Positions 1-10,614 of a DNA stretch of 64,000 bases are shown piece after piece; the first letter of the stretch is position 1, and each line of letters begins with the position of its first letter. Position numbers and translations under genes: made by a program. This DNA is from Aristolochia californica (taxonomy: Eukaryota > Streptophyta > Magnoliopsida > Piperales > Aristolochiaceae). The stretch spans positions 21,520,157 to 21,584,156 of the forward strand of contig JARWKL010000016.1 of the NCBI GenBank assembly GCA_029961685.1, written 5' to 3'. Below the pieces are notes generated by a model that had not been told where the DNA came from, made no database searches, and saw only the letters and a program-made list of their open reading frames with translations.

Positions 1-181
1 CCCGTATAAAATGACAGTCCACCTCAAGCTGGTGGTCTCTTTCTAGAATCCCAATTGGCATAATATAAGTGAGAGTAAAATCATTCCTAGCTGAAAAATA
101 TCGCTCCATACTCCAATCAAATAACTCATGGTAGATGTTGGGCACACTCCTATCTTCTGTAGGTAGTGGGTCTATAGGCAT
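1..181 (-). pseudogene. Fragment of Ty1/copia polyprotein (RNase H end), cut by window edge
   Basis: A frame opens with ATG at 181 on the minus strand and stays open to the left edge (about 60 codons). The codon frame upstream of that ATG has a stop. Near the edge it reads LEVDCHFIR, which resembles the H-I-E-V-D-C-H-F-I-R segment found close to the end of the copia RNase H domain. The rest of the fragment is not recognisable to me. Most likely this is the tail of a decayed copia element that continues outside the window. The identification rests on one short motif and is tentative. Confidence 0.4.
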
Positions 182-846
182 TGTTTAGAAATGTAATAAA
201 ACTCTTCCATCACCGTGTCCTTCCACATGACATCGACTCTCAAATGGTAGGAGTAATAAATGCCAATTAAGGGAGGTAACGGTTAATTACCAGAAAGATA
301 ATATTTTGGGGCTACCATGTGCTTTATTCTGCATCAGAATAACCAGTGCTGATAATAATTAACAACTGAGAAGTCCTTTAATAATAATGTCTCAACCAAA
401 GAGACACAATAGCAGATATTCTGTCTTATGAGTAATACAATACTCAATACTCCATACCTACAAACTATAAACATGATCATTCAAAGACAAGGATTCAACC
501 ATTGAAACATGCTGTTTTACTGCTCTCTCTCTCTCTCTCTCTCTATCCCTCTCTCTCTCTCTCTCTCTCTCTCTATCCCTCTCCCTCTCCATGCCATATA
601 TTATTTAACTCCATCTTCCATTTCTGATCTTGCATTACTATTCTAATAAGATATAACGTAGTACTTGAAGTACATGCAATTGCTAAACAACAAGAGGGGC
701 ACACTGCTTTGCTAAATTAAACTACTAGTACATCTTAAACTCTTATGACAAGCTTGGTTCGAGTCAGGTGGTGAAGTACAAGGACATCTTAGATATGATC
801 ATAAGCACCTGACAGTGAAATTTTTGTTGCATGAACTTGTATATCC
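182..846. other. Intergenic spacer with CT microsatellite
   Basis: No gene is visible. An interrupted (CT)n tract lies at about 521-590, broken by two ATCC-type interruptions. The remainder is AT-rich and includes the 3' flank of the minus-strand PP2 gene that ends at 847. Confidence 0.7.
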
Positions 847-1830
847 TTAGTTAATCAGTGAACTCATTGAAGTCTTTGGCCGGATTACTGCTCCTTTAAT
901 TATAAGCCCTCTCTTCCACTGTCCTCCATATTCAAACAAAGAGAATTGCACCTCTCCTGTACCGTTGTTTGTCCTGCTGAAGTCTCCCACATGAAGTTCT
1001 ATCCATTGTCCTCTGAGCTTTTCCACTAACTTCTCCCGGTGCTCTTGTGTCTGTCCTAGTGGATTTACAAGTTTGAGATTTACTGGAACATTCCACCCAT
1101 ATGCAGGATCCTTGAGCATCACCTCAAACACAATCTCATATACAAGTCCAGATGATAGCTTTGACATGTCAAACTTGCCATGCACCTCCAGCCAGCATAC
1201 GTTCAACAGGTGAGCCACTTCTATGTGTGTGTTGCTGCAAAATAGCAAGTTCAAAAGCGAGAAATGTTCACCAAAGTATGCCAGCCAAGACCAAAAATCT
1301 TCTATATATTATTTTTACCTTGCTGGTTCTTTCCATGATAGCCAAGACCAATAACGTGGATCTCCACTCCAAGTGATTGAAAGATCTCTTGCCGAGATTA
1401 TGTGGCTCTTGGGGCCTGGCTTCTTCTCTTCCTTCTGAACCTGCATGGGAGCATAAATATATCTGGATTTCAGAATCTCCTTTTGTGGTATTACAAATCC
1501 TTTTTCCTCTTGTTTTGTGTATGATTATTGTATGTTTCTACAAGTGTAGGACTAGATTTGAGTTTGATTTAAACTTGCCTCTTTCTTCTGAGTATGATCA
1601 GGGGGATTGCCAACAGGTTGCTTGTTGTTAGAAGTGTTGATCTCCTTCGCTGATGTAACTTCGGCATTAGGAGGAAGCTTCCTTGCTTCTTCCAGCTGGG
1701 GTCCTTCCAGGCCAGGAGGAGGCTTCCTAGTGTCTTCCACCTGTGGCCTAACTTCACTGGCGATTGGGTGATTCTTAGGCTCTTCAACTTGTTGCTGAGC
1801 TACTCCTGTCACAGAAGGTCGGTTCCCCAT
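847..1830 (-). CDS. Phloem protein 2-like lectin with long low-complexity N-terminus (PP2 locus 1)
   Basis: A three-exon PP2/Nictaba-domain gene. The family comprises cytosolic or phloem lectins that bind GlcNAc-type glycans and are often stress-induced. Exon 3 (1234-847) encodes the lectin core, with VCWLEV, DPAYGWNVPV, QWIEL and GQWKRG, ending in IRPKTSMSSLIN. Exon 2 (1440-1319, perhaps extending to 1499) carries ISARDLSITW and GDPRYWSW. Intron 2 (1318-1235, 84 bases) has clean GT/AG ends and restores a Ser codon. Exon 1 probably starts at the ATG at 1830. It encodes a disordered, Pro/Glu-rich stretch with repeated E-x-P-x-L and EEARK-like units, longer than the 12-22 residue first exons of the other loci. 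The exon 1 to 2 junction is not settled: the best donor (around 1566) is phase 1 and fits only a weak, purine-rich acceptor near 1499, while the better acceptor at 1441 needs another donor. The lectin half is secure and the N-terminus tentative. Confidence 0.75.
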
Positions 1831-2655
1831 TTTCTATCTTCCTCAACCTTACCTGAAAATTTTCCCTCTGCAGAGGCAAGACCGGGAGATTGAGCAAGAT
1901 TTCCTTCTCCACTCTTTCTTGACAGTTTTATACTCTCCAAAACTTGAACAAGTTTTCCTTGTAAGTTATTGCTCTGGTGAACCCATTTCCTCTTCTTTTT
2001 GACTATTTTCTCTGGGGACCCAATCAGGATAGCATGAGAACATTTCCGTAGTTATTCCCTTCATCTTTATTCCTTTGAAAAGCAGAAGCATCTTTCTGTA
2101 CATCATCGCTGATCAGAGAGCCGGAAAATCCAAGTGTCTGAGTTGCAGATGGCTTTGCATCTGGCTTTGCATCGGTTGATTCAGAGACCGCTCGATTAGA
2201 ATATTGCTAGTCCATAAAATCAGCGAGAGGCATCTGGTGCGCTTTTGGGAATAGAGAGAACAAAAAAAAAAAAAAAGCTACCGCTGGAATTCTTCATATT
2301 TAAAGAGACATGAATAATCCATAATGATTACAACTTATAAAGGGGAAAAAATAATTAAATCATTTATTACAAAAATTAGAGAAAATGAGTATCCTAAATG
2401 AAATAAGGCTTCAGTTCTTATTCTTCATATTGCTAGTATATCTAACTTTCAGCTTACTATTACAATCGATAAAACCCCCAATAAACATCTAAAAACTCCC
2501 ATTAACGTCGAATCTAAAATTCTAAATTCAGTTTGGAAATCCATCAACCTTGGATCATCGTTTCAGGGTTCTGGGGAATGAAGAATAGTTGAATTTCTTT
2601 CAAGAATAGTGCCAGATTCTTCAAGGATGAAGAGGAAAGGGCTCGAAATTCTTCA
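1831..2655. other. Intergenic, probable promoter side of PP2 locus 1
   Basis: No convincing coding region. It lies upstream of the minus-strand PP2 gene and includes an A-run near 2262-2276. No clear TATA box could be tied to the start at 1830. Confidence 0.5.
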
Positions 2656-2755
2656 GGTATGTTGTTGATTGTGGTATGACACTTAGTTTCAGAGATGGAC
2701 GTGTAGGTATGTTGTTGATTGTGGTATGACACTTAGTGTCAGAGATGGATGTGGA
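2656..2755. repeat. Tandem duplication of a 50-bp unit
   Basis: Two adjacent copies, 2656-2705 and 2706-2755, differ at only a few positions. Each contains the string gttgttgattgtggtatgac. They sit in a spacer with no gene assigned. Confidence 0.85.
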
Positions 2756-2793
2756 GGAATTCCAAGAGGAGGATCTCATATAACACTGACATT

Positions 2794-2798
<5 letters not shown>

Positions 2799-2854
<56 letters not shown>
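2799..2854. repeat. Compound (CT)n(CA)n microsatellite
   Basis: An uninterrupted CT tract passes directly into a CA tract. No other feature is seen here. Confidence 0.95.
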
Positions 2855-2960
2855 ATCTAAGCTAGAAATGTCAGTATTTAAAGATAACAACATAATAAAA
2901 TATCACATAAAATGATGATCAAGACGTGAGGGCTCACATGAGAGCCCGACTACAACCTTC

Positions 2961-3711
2961 CAAAAGCAGTTAATATGAGTTTCTTTTTCACATTTTTAGA
3001 TTTGAGCATCTCAATCCTACTTTCATTCTTCTTGTACTTCACTGGATCGCTTCGTCTTTGACCAATTGGTTTCCCTTTCTAGTCTTTGCCAGCCAAACCG
3101 ACGGAAAGAGCATGAATTCACCGAAACAAAACGTGCAAATTGTTCCCGTTCCTGTAATTTGCCTTACGAGAGGTAATAAACATGGGCGAGTAAATTCCGT
3201 GCACGCTCCTCACTCGACGCTTTGCCATTGATGCCCCTCGAGTAGCAACCAGGCGAGCCTATAAATACAGGCTACTACCCTTCAAAGCTTGTGAGGCCTG
3301 TAGTTTCCATCACATCTGCGAAGAGTTATCTGAACTTCAGTTCAAGACGATGAGCAAGGGGTCGCACTACAGTGCTCTGCCAATGGTAAGCAGTTGTAGA
3401 AACTTTTGTTTTCTCTTTCAGAAACAGGATATGTTCCGGAGTAGATGTTGTGGACGTGTACAGGAAAACTATCACAGAATTGTCAAAGAAGGAAAGGTGG
3501 AGTCGCTCTTAATCTCTCCAAGGGCCCTGAACATTGTCTGGGGAAATGACAGGCGTTACTGGAAATGGACTCCCCCCCCCGTAACCAAGAAGGCCCCAAG
3601 TCAGTAATCTCAGCTTCTTTGATTCTCACTCTCACCTATGCAGCTTATAAACACTGACCCCATTCCATATCGTCTCTATTCAGGCCTCAGGAAGCAGCAG
3701 AGCTACTGCAA
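2961..3711 (+). repeat. Segmental duplication, copy 1 (promoter plus first exons of a PP2 gene)
   Basis: This block recurs at about 8419-9127 with very high identity from the promoter into the start of exon 3. Both blocks begin with aaaagcagttaatatgagtt and share the TATA region, exon 1, intron 1, exon 2 and intron 2. Copy 1 carries a longer spacer between about 3015 and 3125 than copy 2. Confidence 0.85.
3260..3267 (+). promoter_or_regulatory. TATA box of PP2 locus 2
   Basis: TATAAATA lies about 83 bases before the start codon at 3350 and is conserved at 8675-8682 in the duplicate copy. Confidence 0.7.
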
Positions 3712-4071
3712 GTGAACTGGTTCCAAGTAACGGGGAGAGTGGACTGCTCCAAGATCAGTAACTTCTTCGACTTCCCGCGTTCAAAGACATATGAGATCTT
3801 CCAGGTGGTGAAGTTCAATATAGACGCATTCGGTTGGCACAAGGTTCCGATCAAATTCAAGGTGGTCTCGGATGGGCGCTGCAGGCAGAGAGCTGAGAAG
3901 TTGGAGGCATATAGAAGGAATAACAATCAATGGCATGAGATCAAAGGAGGGGAGTTCACTGTTGTTCATGGCAGAAAAGGGTTAGTCGATATTGGTATGT
4001 TTGAAACGGAAAGTGACTGGTGGAAGGGCGGCATGGTCCTTTCAGCGGTGAAAATTAAGGCCAAAGCTTAG
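3350..4071 (+). CDS. Phloem protein 2-like gene with expanded C-run in exon 2 (PP2 locus 2)
   Basis: A PP2/Nictaba-domain gene with exon 1 at 3350-3385 (12 codons, starting MSKGSHY), a 78-base intron, exon 2 from 3464 (ending in NIVWGNDRRYWKW) and the lectin core in exon 3 up to 4071 (DAFGWHKVPIKFKVV, QWHEIKGGEF, ESDWWKGGMVL). The expected junction is 3599/3684, as in the homologous loci. A run of nine C at 3572-3580 adds two bases relative to the duplicate at 8.9 kb, so the usual splice puts exon 3 out of frame and reaches a stop within about ten codons. An alternative donor directly after the C-run (GT at 3581) with an acceptor at 3688-3690 keeps the frame and joins WTPPP to EAAELLQ. The gene is therefore either functional through altered splicing, or a very recent pseudogene, or carries a sequencing error in the homopolymer. 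The lectin core itself has no stop. Confidence 0.65.
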
Positions 4072-5430
4072 GCCTATTCCAGCTTTTGTAGAATGTGATG
4101 TCATAGCCACATTATGTCCTGAACCATAAAGTCCAAAATTTCTTCTAGGTCGATAATAGTAAATATGGGGATAATTCTTAATAAACTATTGTCATTTATT
4201 TAAATATAAAATAAGTCCAACAACAAATTTGAATGGGTTGAAGGATGTCAATAAATTTGTGGCCTATTCTCAATTGTTTCCTTTTTGTAGATTTGGATTT
4301 CTTGAGTTTGTAATACTTCCCAAATTTGACAAATGTCTCCTAATTATTGGTCTAATACTCTTTGCTCTCCTTTAGATAGCTATGTAGCATTTTTGAAGAG
4401 GTCCTTAATTGTAATATACATGGTTTAACTTGAACCTTCTCGAAGAAGGCCAGAGAAGTTTCTTATTCTAAAATTAGTGGTTCAAATACAAAAGTTACTG
4501 ATGATGTCATTTAGATTGTTTTGCATCGCAAAAATTCTTTACAGGAAAATTTTGGAAGCAAATCCATTTGATTGGCAAGAGATCATCAGAACGGCCCATA
4601 GAAAAAAATGGGAAAACAAGTAGTTCACATAAAAAAAAAAAACGTAGTGGTAGCATATGACAAAGGATTCGAATATGGAAAACGATACTTTTTGCAATTC
4701 AAAAGGAGTCAACCCCTTTGCCTAGGAATTAACTCCTTTGCCATGACAAAAGAGGAAATGAAGTCGATTATAGAAAATATTGAGTTTGTAAATTAAAAAG
4801 GAGTCGACCCCTTTGCATAGAAATTAAAACCCTTTATCAAACTCTTTTATTGGAGTCAACTCCTTTGTGCACAAAGTCAAATATGCAATCCTTCATGTTC
4901 TAATCCAAGAGCTGTAGGTCTCCAAAATTTACCAATGACCTACAATTGTGTTCATAGAAAAAATAGAATTTCAAGTATTTTTTTTTTTAAAAAATTGGAC
5001 CTATTTTGACTTAGTTTTGCTAAATGAAAAAAAAATGTTACTTTCTAGCTCTAAGACTAGTTTTTTTGTACATTAGAGGGGCTTTTTATGTAACCAAACT
5101 TATCCCAAATACTAAGAACTCTTGGCCACTTTCTAAGTCTCTCAAGCCCTCACACACGTTTTTTAGAATTCATGTCACCTCCAAGACTCCAAAGGAAGTC
5201 AAATGTGAAGATTTCTCTTTGAGTTAAGTATCTCTAAGCTTATACTTAAAATCTTTATTTACTTATATTCTCTTTCGCAAGAATTTTTGTCCTTGTAATT
5301 TGAAATTTGATAATCACTGTAGCATTTGAATTTGAAGAGGCTATTGCGTAGTTTTATCATTTGGGAGGAAAATTTGAAAAAAGTCCAAGTTTTTACACTA
5401 TTGCATTTTGAGACAGTTCATTGAAGTTAA
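4072..5430. other. Intergenic, AT-rich, probable retroelement-derived
   Basis: No gene recognised. At about 4700-4880 the motif GGAGTC(A/G)ACYCCTTTG recurs several times. The same motif occurs in the opposite sense around 52760-53170. Such repeats are common inside long LTRs, and the stretch may belong to the LTR-like repeat that follows. Confidence 0.4.
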
Positions 5431-5439
5431 TATTACTAG

Positions 5440-6330
5440 CTTGTGGGCTATATTTTGAAATCATAGATTCAATTAAGTTGATTTTTGTATTTCCCCCAAT
5501 TCGAAAAACCAATTCCGAGATTTGCCTTGAGCTTATATTTTTAAATTAGGTCATTAAGAACTATATAAGCTACTAATTATTTTGAGTAGATACTTAGGAT
5601 TGATGTACCTATTTGTTTATACTTTGCTTGTAACATTTACTTATTAAGAGGCATTTGTATTGGGCAATATAGTGAGCAAATAACCCATGTAAATTGGGTC
5701 AAGCCTAGGGTTGGCAAGACCATTTCATTGGGTGAAGTTGAGTGTGGCTGAAGAAAAAAAGGTATGGGGCCCTGTTGTTGTCGTGTGACGTACGTCCTTG
5801 TGTAGGCAAGTGGTGTCGAAAATCCCTAGTGAGTTGTGATAAATCCCAATTGTGGGTCTAGGCTAGTGTACCCTAATCAATTGCTACAAAATTTCCTTTA
5901 GGTTTAGGTTGTGTACCTAGTGTGCTATCGTAAATCTATGTGAGAGTGTACATTGTTAATTGGTTGTATGGTCAATTGAGTGGTGTATTTAGTACTTGTA
6001 TGGGCAACACTATAAGAGATAACTTGATGTAAGTTCCACTTGGCAATTCTAACATAGTAGAACTGCAAGGTGCAAAACGCCTTAGGAGTGGACTAGCAAT
6101 CCAATATAGGGTTGTGAACTACTATAAAATTTCTTTTGTGCTTAGTGTTAACTTAAATGTTTGAGCAAACAAATTTTATTTTTAAAATAACTTTAAATAT
6201 AAATAGAAATTAATATTGTTAACACACTCAAAATTAAAAGATTAAAAAAAGGGTAAAATATTAGTATGAAAGTTAATAAACTTATTCACCCGCTACTAGG
6301 TTTGTTCCTCCCAACATGTGAGGCTTTGTA
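5440..6330 (+). repeat. Dispersed LTR-like repeat A, copy 1
   Basis: This block shares ordered similarity with about 41977-42780 and 58900-59960. Common elements are a tagg(c/t)aagyggtgt segment, a gggtctaggctrgtgt segment, gtcaattgagtggtgta, an aaggtgcaaaa segment, a ggactagcaat segment, and an end reading aggtttgttcctc. The order and the final segment resemble copia (SIRE/Angela-type) LTRs, but I found no adjacent primer site or coding region, so it could be a decayed solo LTR. Confidence 0.55.
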
Positions 6331-8417
6331 TTGCTCATCATATCTTAACAAAAAAAAATTGTTCTAAGATAAACATCAAACTTATTGAGTAGAATTATGT
6401 ATAGAGATTTTATGTAAAAGAAATTTATCTAGTCACAAAAACAGTTAAATAGCTTTTTCATGTGCCACTAATAGAACCTCTTGGTGAAGGTCCTGTCATT
6501 TTCCTAAAATTACAAGGAAGAATTGAAAAAGAGAGGTTAAGGGGTTGGTATAAGAGTGAAGGGAAAAAGGGAGAAGTAAAGTAGAGCAAGAGGGAGATAG
6601 AAAGAGAGGTAGAACAAAAGAGAGAAGAAGAGAGGAGAGGTGTTTGGCACGATTTGAGAGAGAGAGGGGGGGAGAAGAGGATGGAGGGAGAGTAATCTAA
6701 AATAAATTCTTCATCTTTGGATGATTTGTTCCTAGTTTTTCCTTTACATCTATTGGGAAACTCCTACTTCAATTAGGATTTTCATATACATCAATCAAGG
6801 AAAAAAAATACATAAATCAAGAAGAAGATTATATAATTCAATTAAAATTTTAAATCAAATAAAAATCACATCTCTCAAGAATTTAACAAGAATAGGAAGA
6901 TAAATATTGCTTTGACCAGCTTCTTGGAATTCCAGAAGTACTCTTGAGTTGGTTCTACATGAAAGGTAGGAGCAAATTCCATTTTTTCTCCTAAGGTCAT
7001 TCCCCATTGATTTTTTTTGCTTTTGGCACCACCTTCACCTAGTCGGTGCCTCCTCCACTTACTATCTTGTGCTTCTTTGCATCTTCTTTTTCTTCTCATT
7101 TTAGAGTTCTTTGAGGGTTATTTGAAATATCCACCTATTTCTTTTCAAGACACACCAATAAGCACAACTTCATTTCTTTTATCCTAAAAGAAATAAGTCA
7201 CACCCTCCCTTTAACATAATAGAAATGTGTAGGGCCTTCCCCCCTCCCTTCCTATGACAATGTCCCATTTTTGTAGCATTAAGGTAAGGAGGTAGTGACT
7301 TGCCCTGTTTTTTTTTTTTTTTTTGTAGGCCAACTTATAGTAGCATTTCCTCACTTTGATAAACAACAAGGCATTAGGCTCACTAGCCTAGATCCATAAA
7401 GGGATTTTCAACGACGCTATAACATGATCTATTTCATGTTTATTTAAAAAAAAAATTGTTGAATCAAGTTTTGTTTTAATTTATTTTTAATCTTTCATTT
7501 TAATTTTGTATAGATATATTATTTTACTTATTTGATTTATATGATTTTAGTATATTTTACTTATTTATTCTATTTATTTTATATTTTAATGTATGTTTTG
7601 TTTAATATATTTTATGTTTACCTTTTCTTTATTTTTATGTCCAATATTTTTTATTTTCTCTAATTTTTAATGTAATATTTTATTTTAGTTTCCCTAACAA
7701 GATGTGTTTTCACTTTTGTGCCCATATTTCTTTTTTCCCCTCCAAAACTTTAAAAAAAATTAATAGTTAATGTTGACTAGAATTATAATGTTAAACATAA
7801 AATAGTACAATAATAATGTTAAATAGAAATAATAATGTTAATTGTACAATAAACTAATTAAATTGGACCAACTATTTGATAATTCTATATAAGTAATATT
7901 TAAACAACTAATCCAATAATATTTACTAGATAAATACAAAAAACCATGTAATGAATCCATCTTGGATTAGATTAAGAGTTGTACATGACTATAGATATGG
8001 TCCTAATGATGCTGATTTTTTATGTAATTTCTTGAAATAAATACCTTAAGAGTCCTATCCTACTTCTTGTAAATCCAAGCATTGGCTTTAGAAAAGAGTT
8101 CTTACATGTGGTTCAATTTATGAAACAAAAAAGCTTCATGAACATTAAATTTTGAATGATTCATGAAAATGCCCCAAAAGCCGCCTGATGATTCTAAACA
8201 AGTTACTTGATTCTTTGAACAAAGTGTCTATAAATTTGACTAAGTACAAACCCAACTCAGCTTTAGGAAGAGTGCAATGTCTTGACTCACAATGTTTCAA
8301 ATGAGGATTCGGATTCAGATTTTGTTAAATTGAACACCAACTCTTTAAAGATTCCATTGACGTTTTTTACTGTAACAAAGAAAGATTCATTTCCTGAATA
8401 CTCCTAAATCATATCTT
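6331..8417. other. Gene-free AT-rich spacer
   Basis: No gene recognised. It contains GA-rich stretches near 6530-6690, poly-T near 7308-7324 and very AT-rich sequence at 7440-7900. Short open frames here show no recognisable protein character. Confidence 0.6.
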
Positions 8418-8418
8418 C

Positions 8419-9127
8419 AAAAGCAGTTAATATGAGTTTCTTTTTCACATTTTTAGATTTGAGCATCTCATTCCTACTTTCACTGTTCATGTACTGTCCA
8501 GTTATTCTTCATCTATTGTGTGCAGTTATACTTCACTGATACAAAACGTGCAAATTGTTCCCGTTCCTGTAATTTGCCTTACGAGAGGTAATAAACATGG
8601 GCGAGTAAATTCCGTGCATGCTCCTCGCTCGACGCTTTGCCATTGATGCCCCTCGAGTACCAACCAGGCGAGCCTATAAATACAGGCTACTACTCCTCAA
8701 AGCTTGTGAGGCCAGTAGTTTCCATCACATCTGTGAAGAGTTATCTGAACTTCAGTTCAAGACGATGAGCAAGGGGTCGCACTACAGTGCTCTGCCAATG
8801 GTAAGCAGTTGTAGAAACTTTTGTATTTTTTTTCAGAAACAGGATATGATCCGGAGTAGATGTTGTGGACGTGTACAGGAAAACTATCACAGAATTGTCA
8901 AAGAAGGAAAGGTAGGGTCGCTCTTAATCTCTCCAAGGGCCCTGAACATTGTCTGGGGAAATGACAGGCGTTACTGGAAATGGACTCCCCTCCGTAACCA
9001 AGAAGGCCCCAAGTCAGTAATCTCAGCTTCTTTAATTCTCACTCTCACCTATGCAGCTTATAAACACTAACCCCATTCCATATCGTCTCTCTTCAGGCCT
9101 CAGGACGCAGCAGAGCTCCTGCAAGTG
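8419..9127 (+). repeat. Segmental duplication, copy 2
   Basis: Second copy of the block at 2961-3711. Similarity to copy 1 stops abruptly within exon 3 after GAGCTCCTGCAAGTGA, near 9127, and the following sequence is unrelated to PP2. Confidence 0.85.
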
Positions 9128-9136
9128 ATCGAATAA
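8765..9136 (+). pseudogene. Truncated PP2-like gene (PP2 locus 3)
   Basis: A near-identical copy of PP2 locus 2 that lost the lectin domain. Exon 1 (8765-8800, MSKGSHY), a 78-base intron, exon 2 (8879-9012, with WGNDRRYWKW) and the start of exon 3 (from 9097) are all present and in frame, because this copy lacks the extra Cs of locus 2. Homology ends after ELLQV, and the frame stops at the TAA at 9134. The product would be about 69 residues without the Nictaba core, so it cannot be a working lectin. The promoter with TATA box (8675-8682) is kept, so a transcript is possible. The duplication probably captured only the 5' part of the gene. Confidence 0.8.
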
Positions 9137-9757
9137 TGTTGCCAGGCCATTTGAAAGATATATTTTCCAGCATAAGGTCAAACCATGGCTGGTTGAATGG
9201 ATATGCAATCGAAAATCTCTTTTGAGTTGTAAGTCATACTTAATGCACATCATTCTTAAGTGTTTGTTATCATCCAAATATCTCAATGGGGATCTTGAGA
9301 CAAACTTGAGACCCCCTTCCTCATCTGCCGACCTCTAGTCGTGAGCAATGGGAGGCAGGAGCCCCTTCCCCATCTGTGCAAAGTGTTTCAGAGAGGTAGA
9401 CTCCACCCTTAGAAACTTGATCCTATATTTTAAGATCGGAGACAAGAGTAATTTACTTTTTGGGGGAATAGGAATTACTCTGCTCAAATGAATAAAGTAA
9501 CAAAAATGGATATTTGGGTCAAACTGTCAAGTCTATACTTGATTTTATGAAATCATAACAACAAATTTCCAATCTGAACAATACAAACTAATCGTAGAAT
9601 AACTGACAAGGAAGACTTTATCTTCTATCACAGCAAACAAGTTCTCCAAACCGATTCTCATCAACACAGATCATGAGACACTATATAACTACGCCAAAGC
9701 AACAAGGCAGAAACTCCTACAGGCTTCACCTTCGCATCCTCATCGCAACCAGAAAGT
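9137..9757. other. Spacer between the truncated and intact PP2 copies
   Basis: No gene recognised. This is the sequence that replaces the missing PP2 exon 3 beyond the duplication breakpoint. It is also the 3' flank of the minus-strand PP2 gene. Confidence 0.5.
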
Positions 9758-10614
9758 CTAGGCTTTGGGCCTTATTTTCACTCCTGCAAGGACCATGCTG
9801 CCCTTCCACCAGTCACTCTCTGTTTCGTACATGCCAAAATCAACGACCCCTTTTTTATGAAAGGTAACAGTGAACTCCCCACCACTGATCTCATGCCACT
9901 GATTGCCTTTCTTTCTGTATGGCTCCAGCTTCTCACTTCTCTGCTTCAGTTGTCCACCTGAGGCCACCTTGAATTTAATGGGAGTCGTTTGCCAACCGAA
10001 TGCGTCCACATTAAAGTTCACCACCCAAAGGATTTCGTATGTCTTTGATCGTATGCCTCTGAAAAATTCAGGGACCTCGGAGCTGTCCAGTCTCCCTGTA
10101 ACCTCGATCCAGTTAACTTGCTGAAGCTCTGCGCCAACTTCGGGCCTAAATGAATGCAAAATGAAATGCCTGTCAATGTTTGAGTTACTTCTAGTGAGCA
10201 ATAGAGAAAATGAGAAAGAAGCTGAGATTACTGACTTGAAGCCTTGAGGTTCATCGAGTGCTCTCCATTGCCAGTAACGGCTGTCGTTTCCCCAGACAAT
10301 GTTAAGGGCCTTCGCAGAGATGAAGAGGGTGTCCACCTTTCCTTCTTTCTTAATGTTGTAATACGCACCCTGCAACAACCCACAAAATCATTATCTGGGA
10401 CTTATCTACCAACCTATTCTGTAAATAGTTTCTGCTTTAGTTGCAGATTAAATCATCCAGTGTGATGAATATTTCTTTCTCGAGACAATTTCTTGAAGGA
10501 AACCCAAATGGAAGCTGAAGAAAAAAAACTAGAAAAGCATGGAAAAAAATTAACTACTTTTACCATTGGGGGAGCGACGTAATGGGGTCCACTGCCTTCC
10601 TGAAGCTTACTCAT
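9758..10614 (-). CDS. Phloem protein 2-like lectin (PP2 locus 4), intact
   Basis: A complete three-exon PP2/Nictaba-domain gene. Exon 1 (10614-10564) encodes 17 residues beginning MSKLQEG and ending HYVAPPM. Exon 2 (10369-10236) begins GAYYNIKKEG and contains ISAKALNIVWGNDSRYWQW. Exon 3 (10145-9758) encodes the lectin core with LQQVNWIEVTGRLD, FNVDAFGWQTTPIKFKV, QWHEISGGEF and ESDWWKGSMVLAGVKIRPKA. The exon 1/2 junction is phase 0 and the exon 2/3 junction is phase 2, with GT/AG ends on both introns. No signal peptide is visible, which fits a cytosolic or phloem lectin. A minus-strand TATA-like string (tatatataaat) lies about 120 bases upstream. Residue identity to locus 2 is clear, but this is an older duplicate in the opposite orientation. 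Confidence 0.9.

Noticed and set aside
8618..9070. 150-codon plus-strand frame read straight through the PP2 duplicate
   Set aside because: It runs from the promoter through intron 1 without splicing. The three-exon model shared with the other PP2 loci explains the region better.
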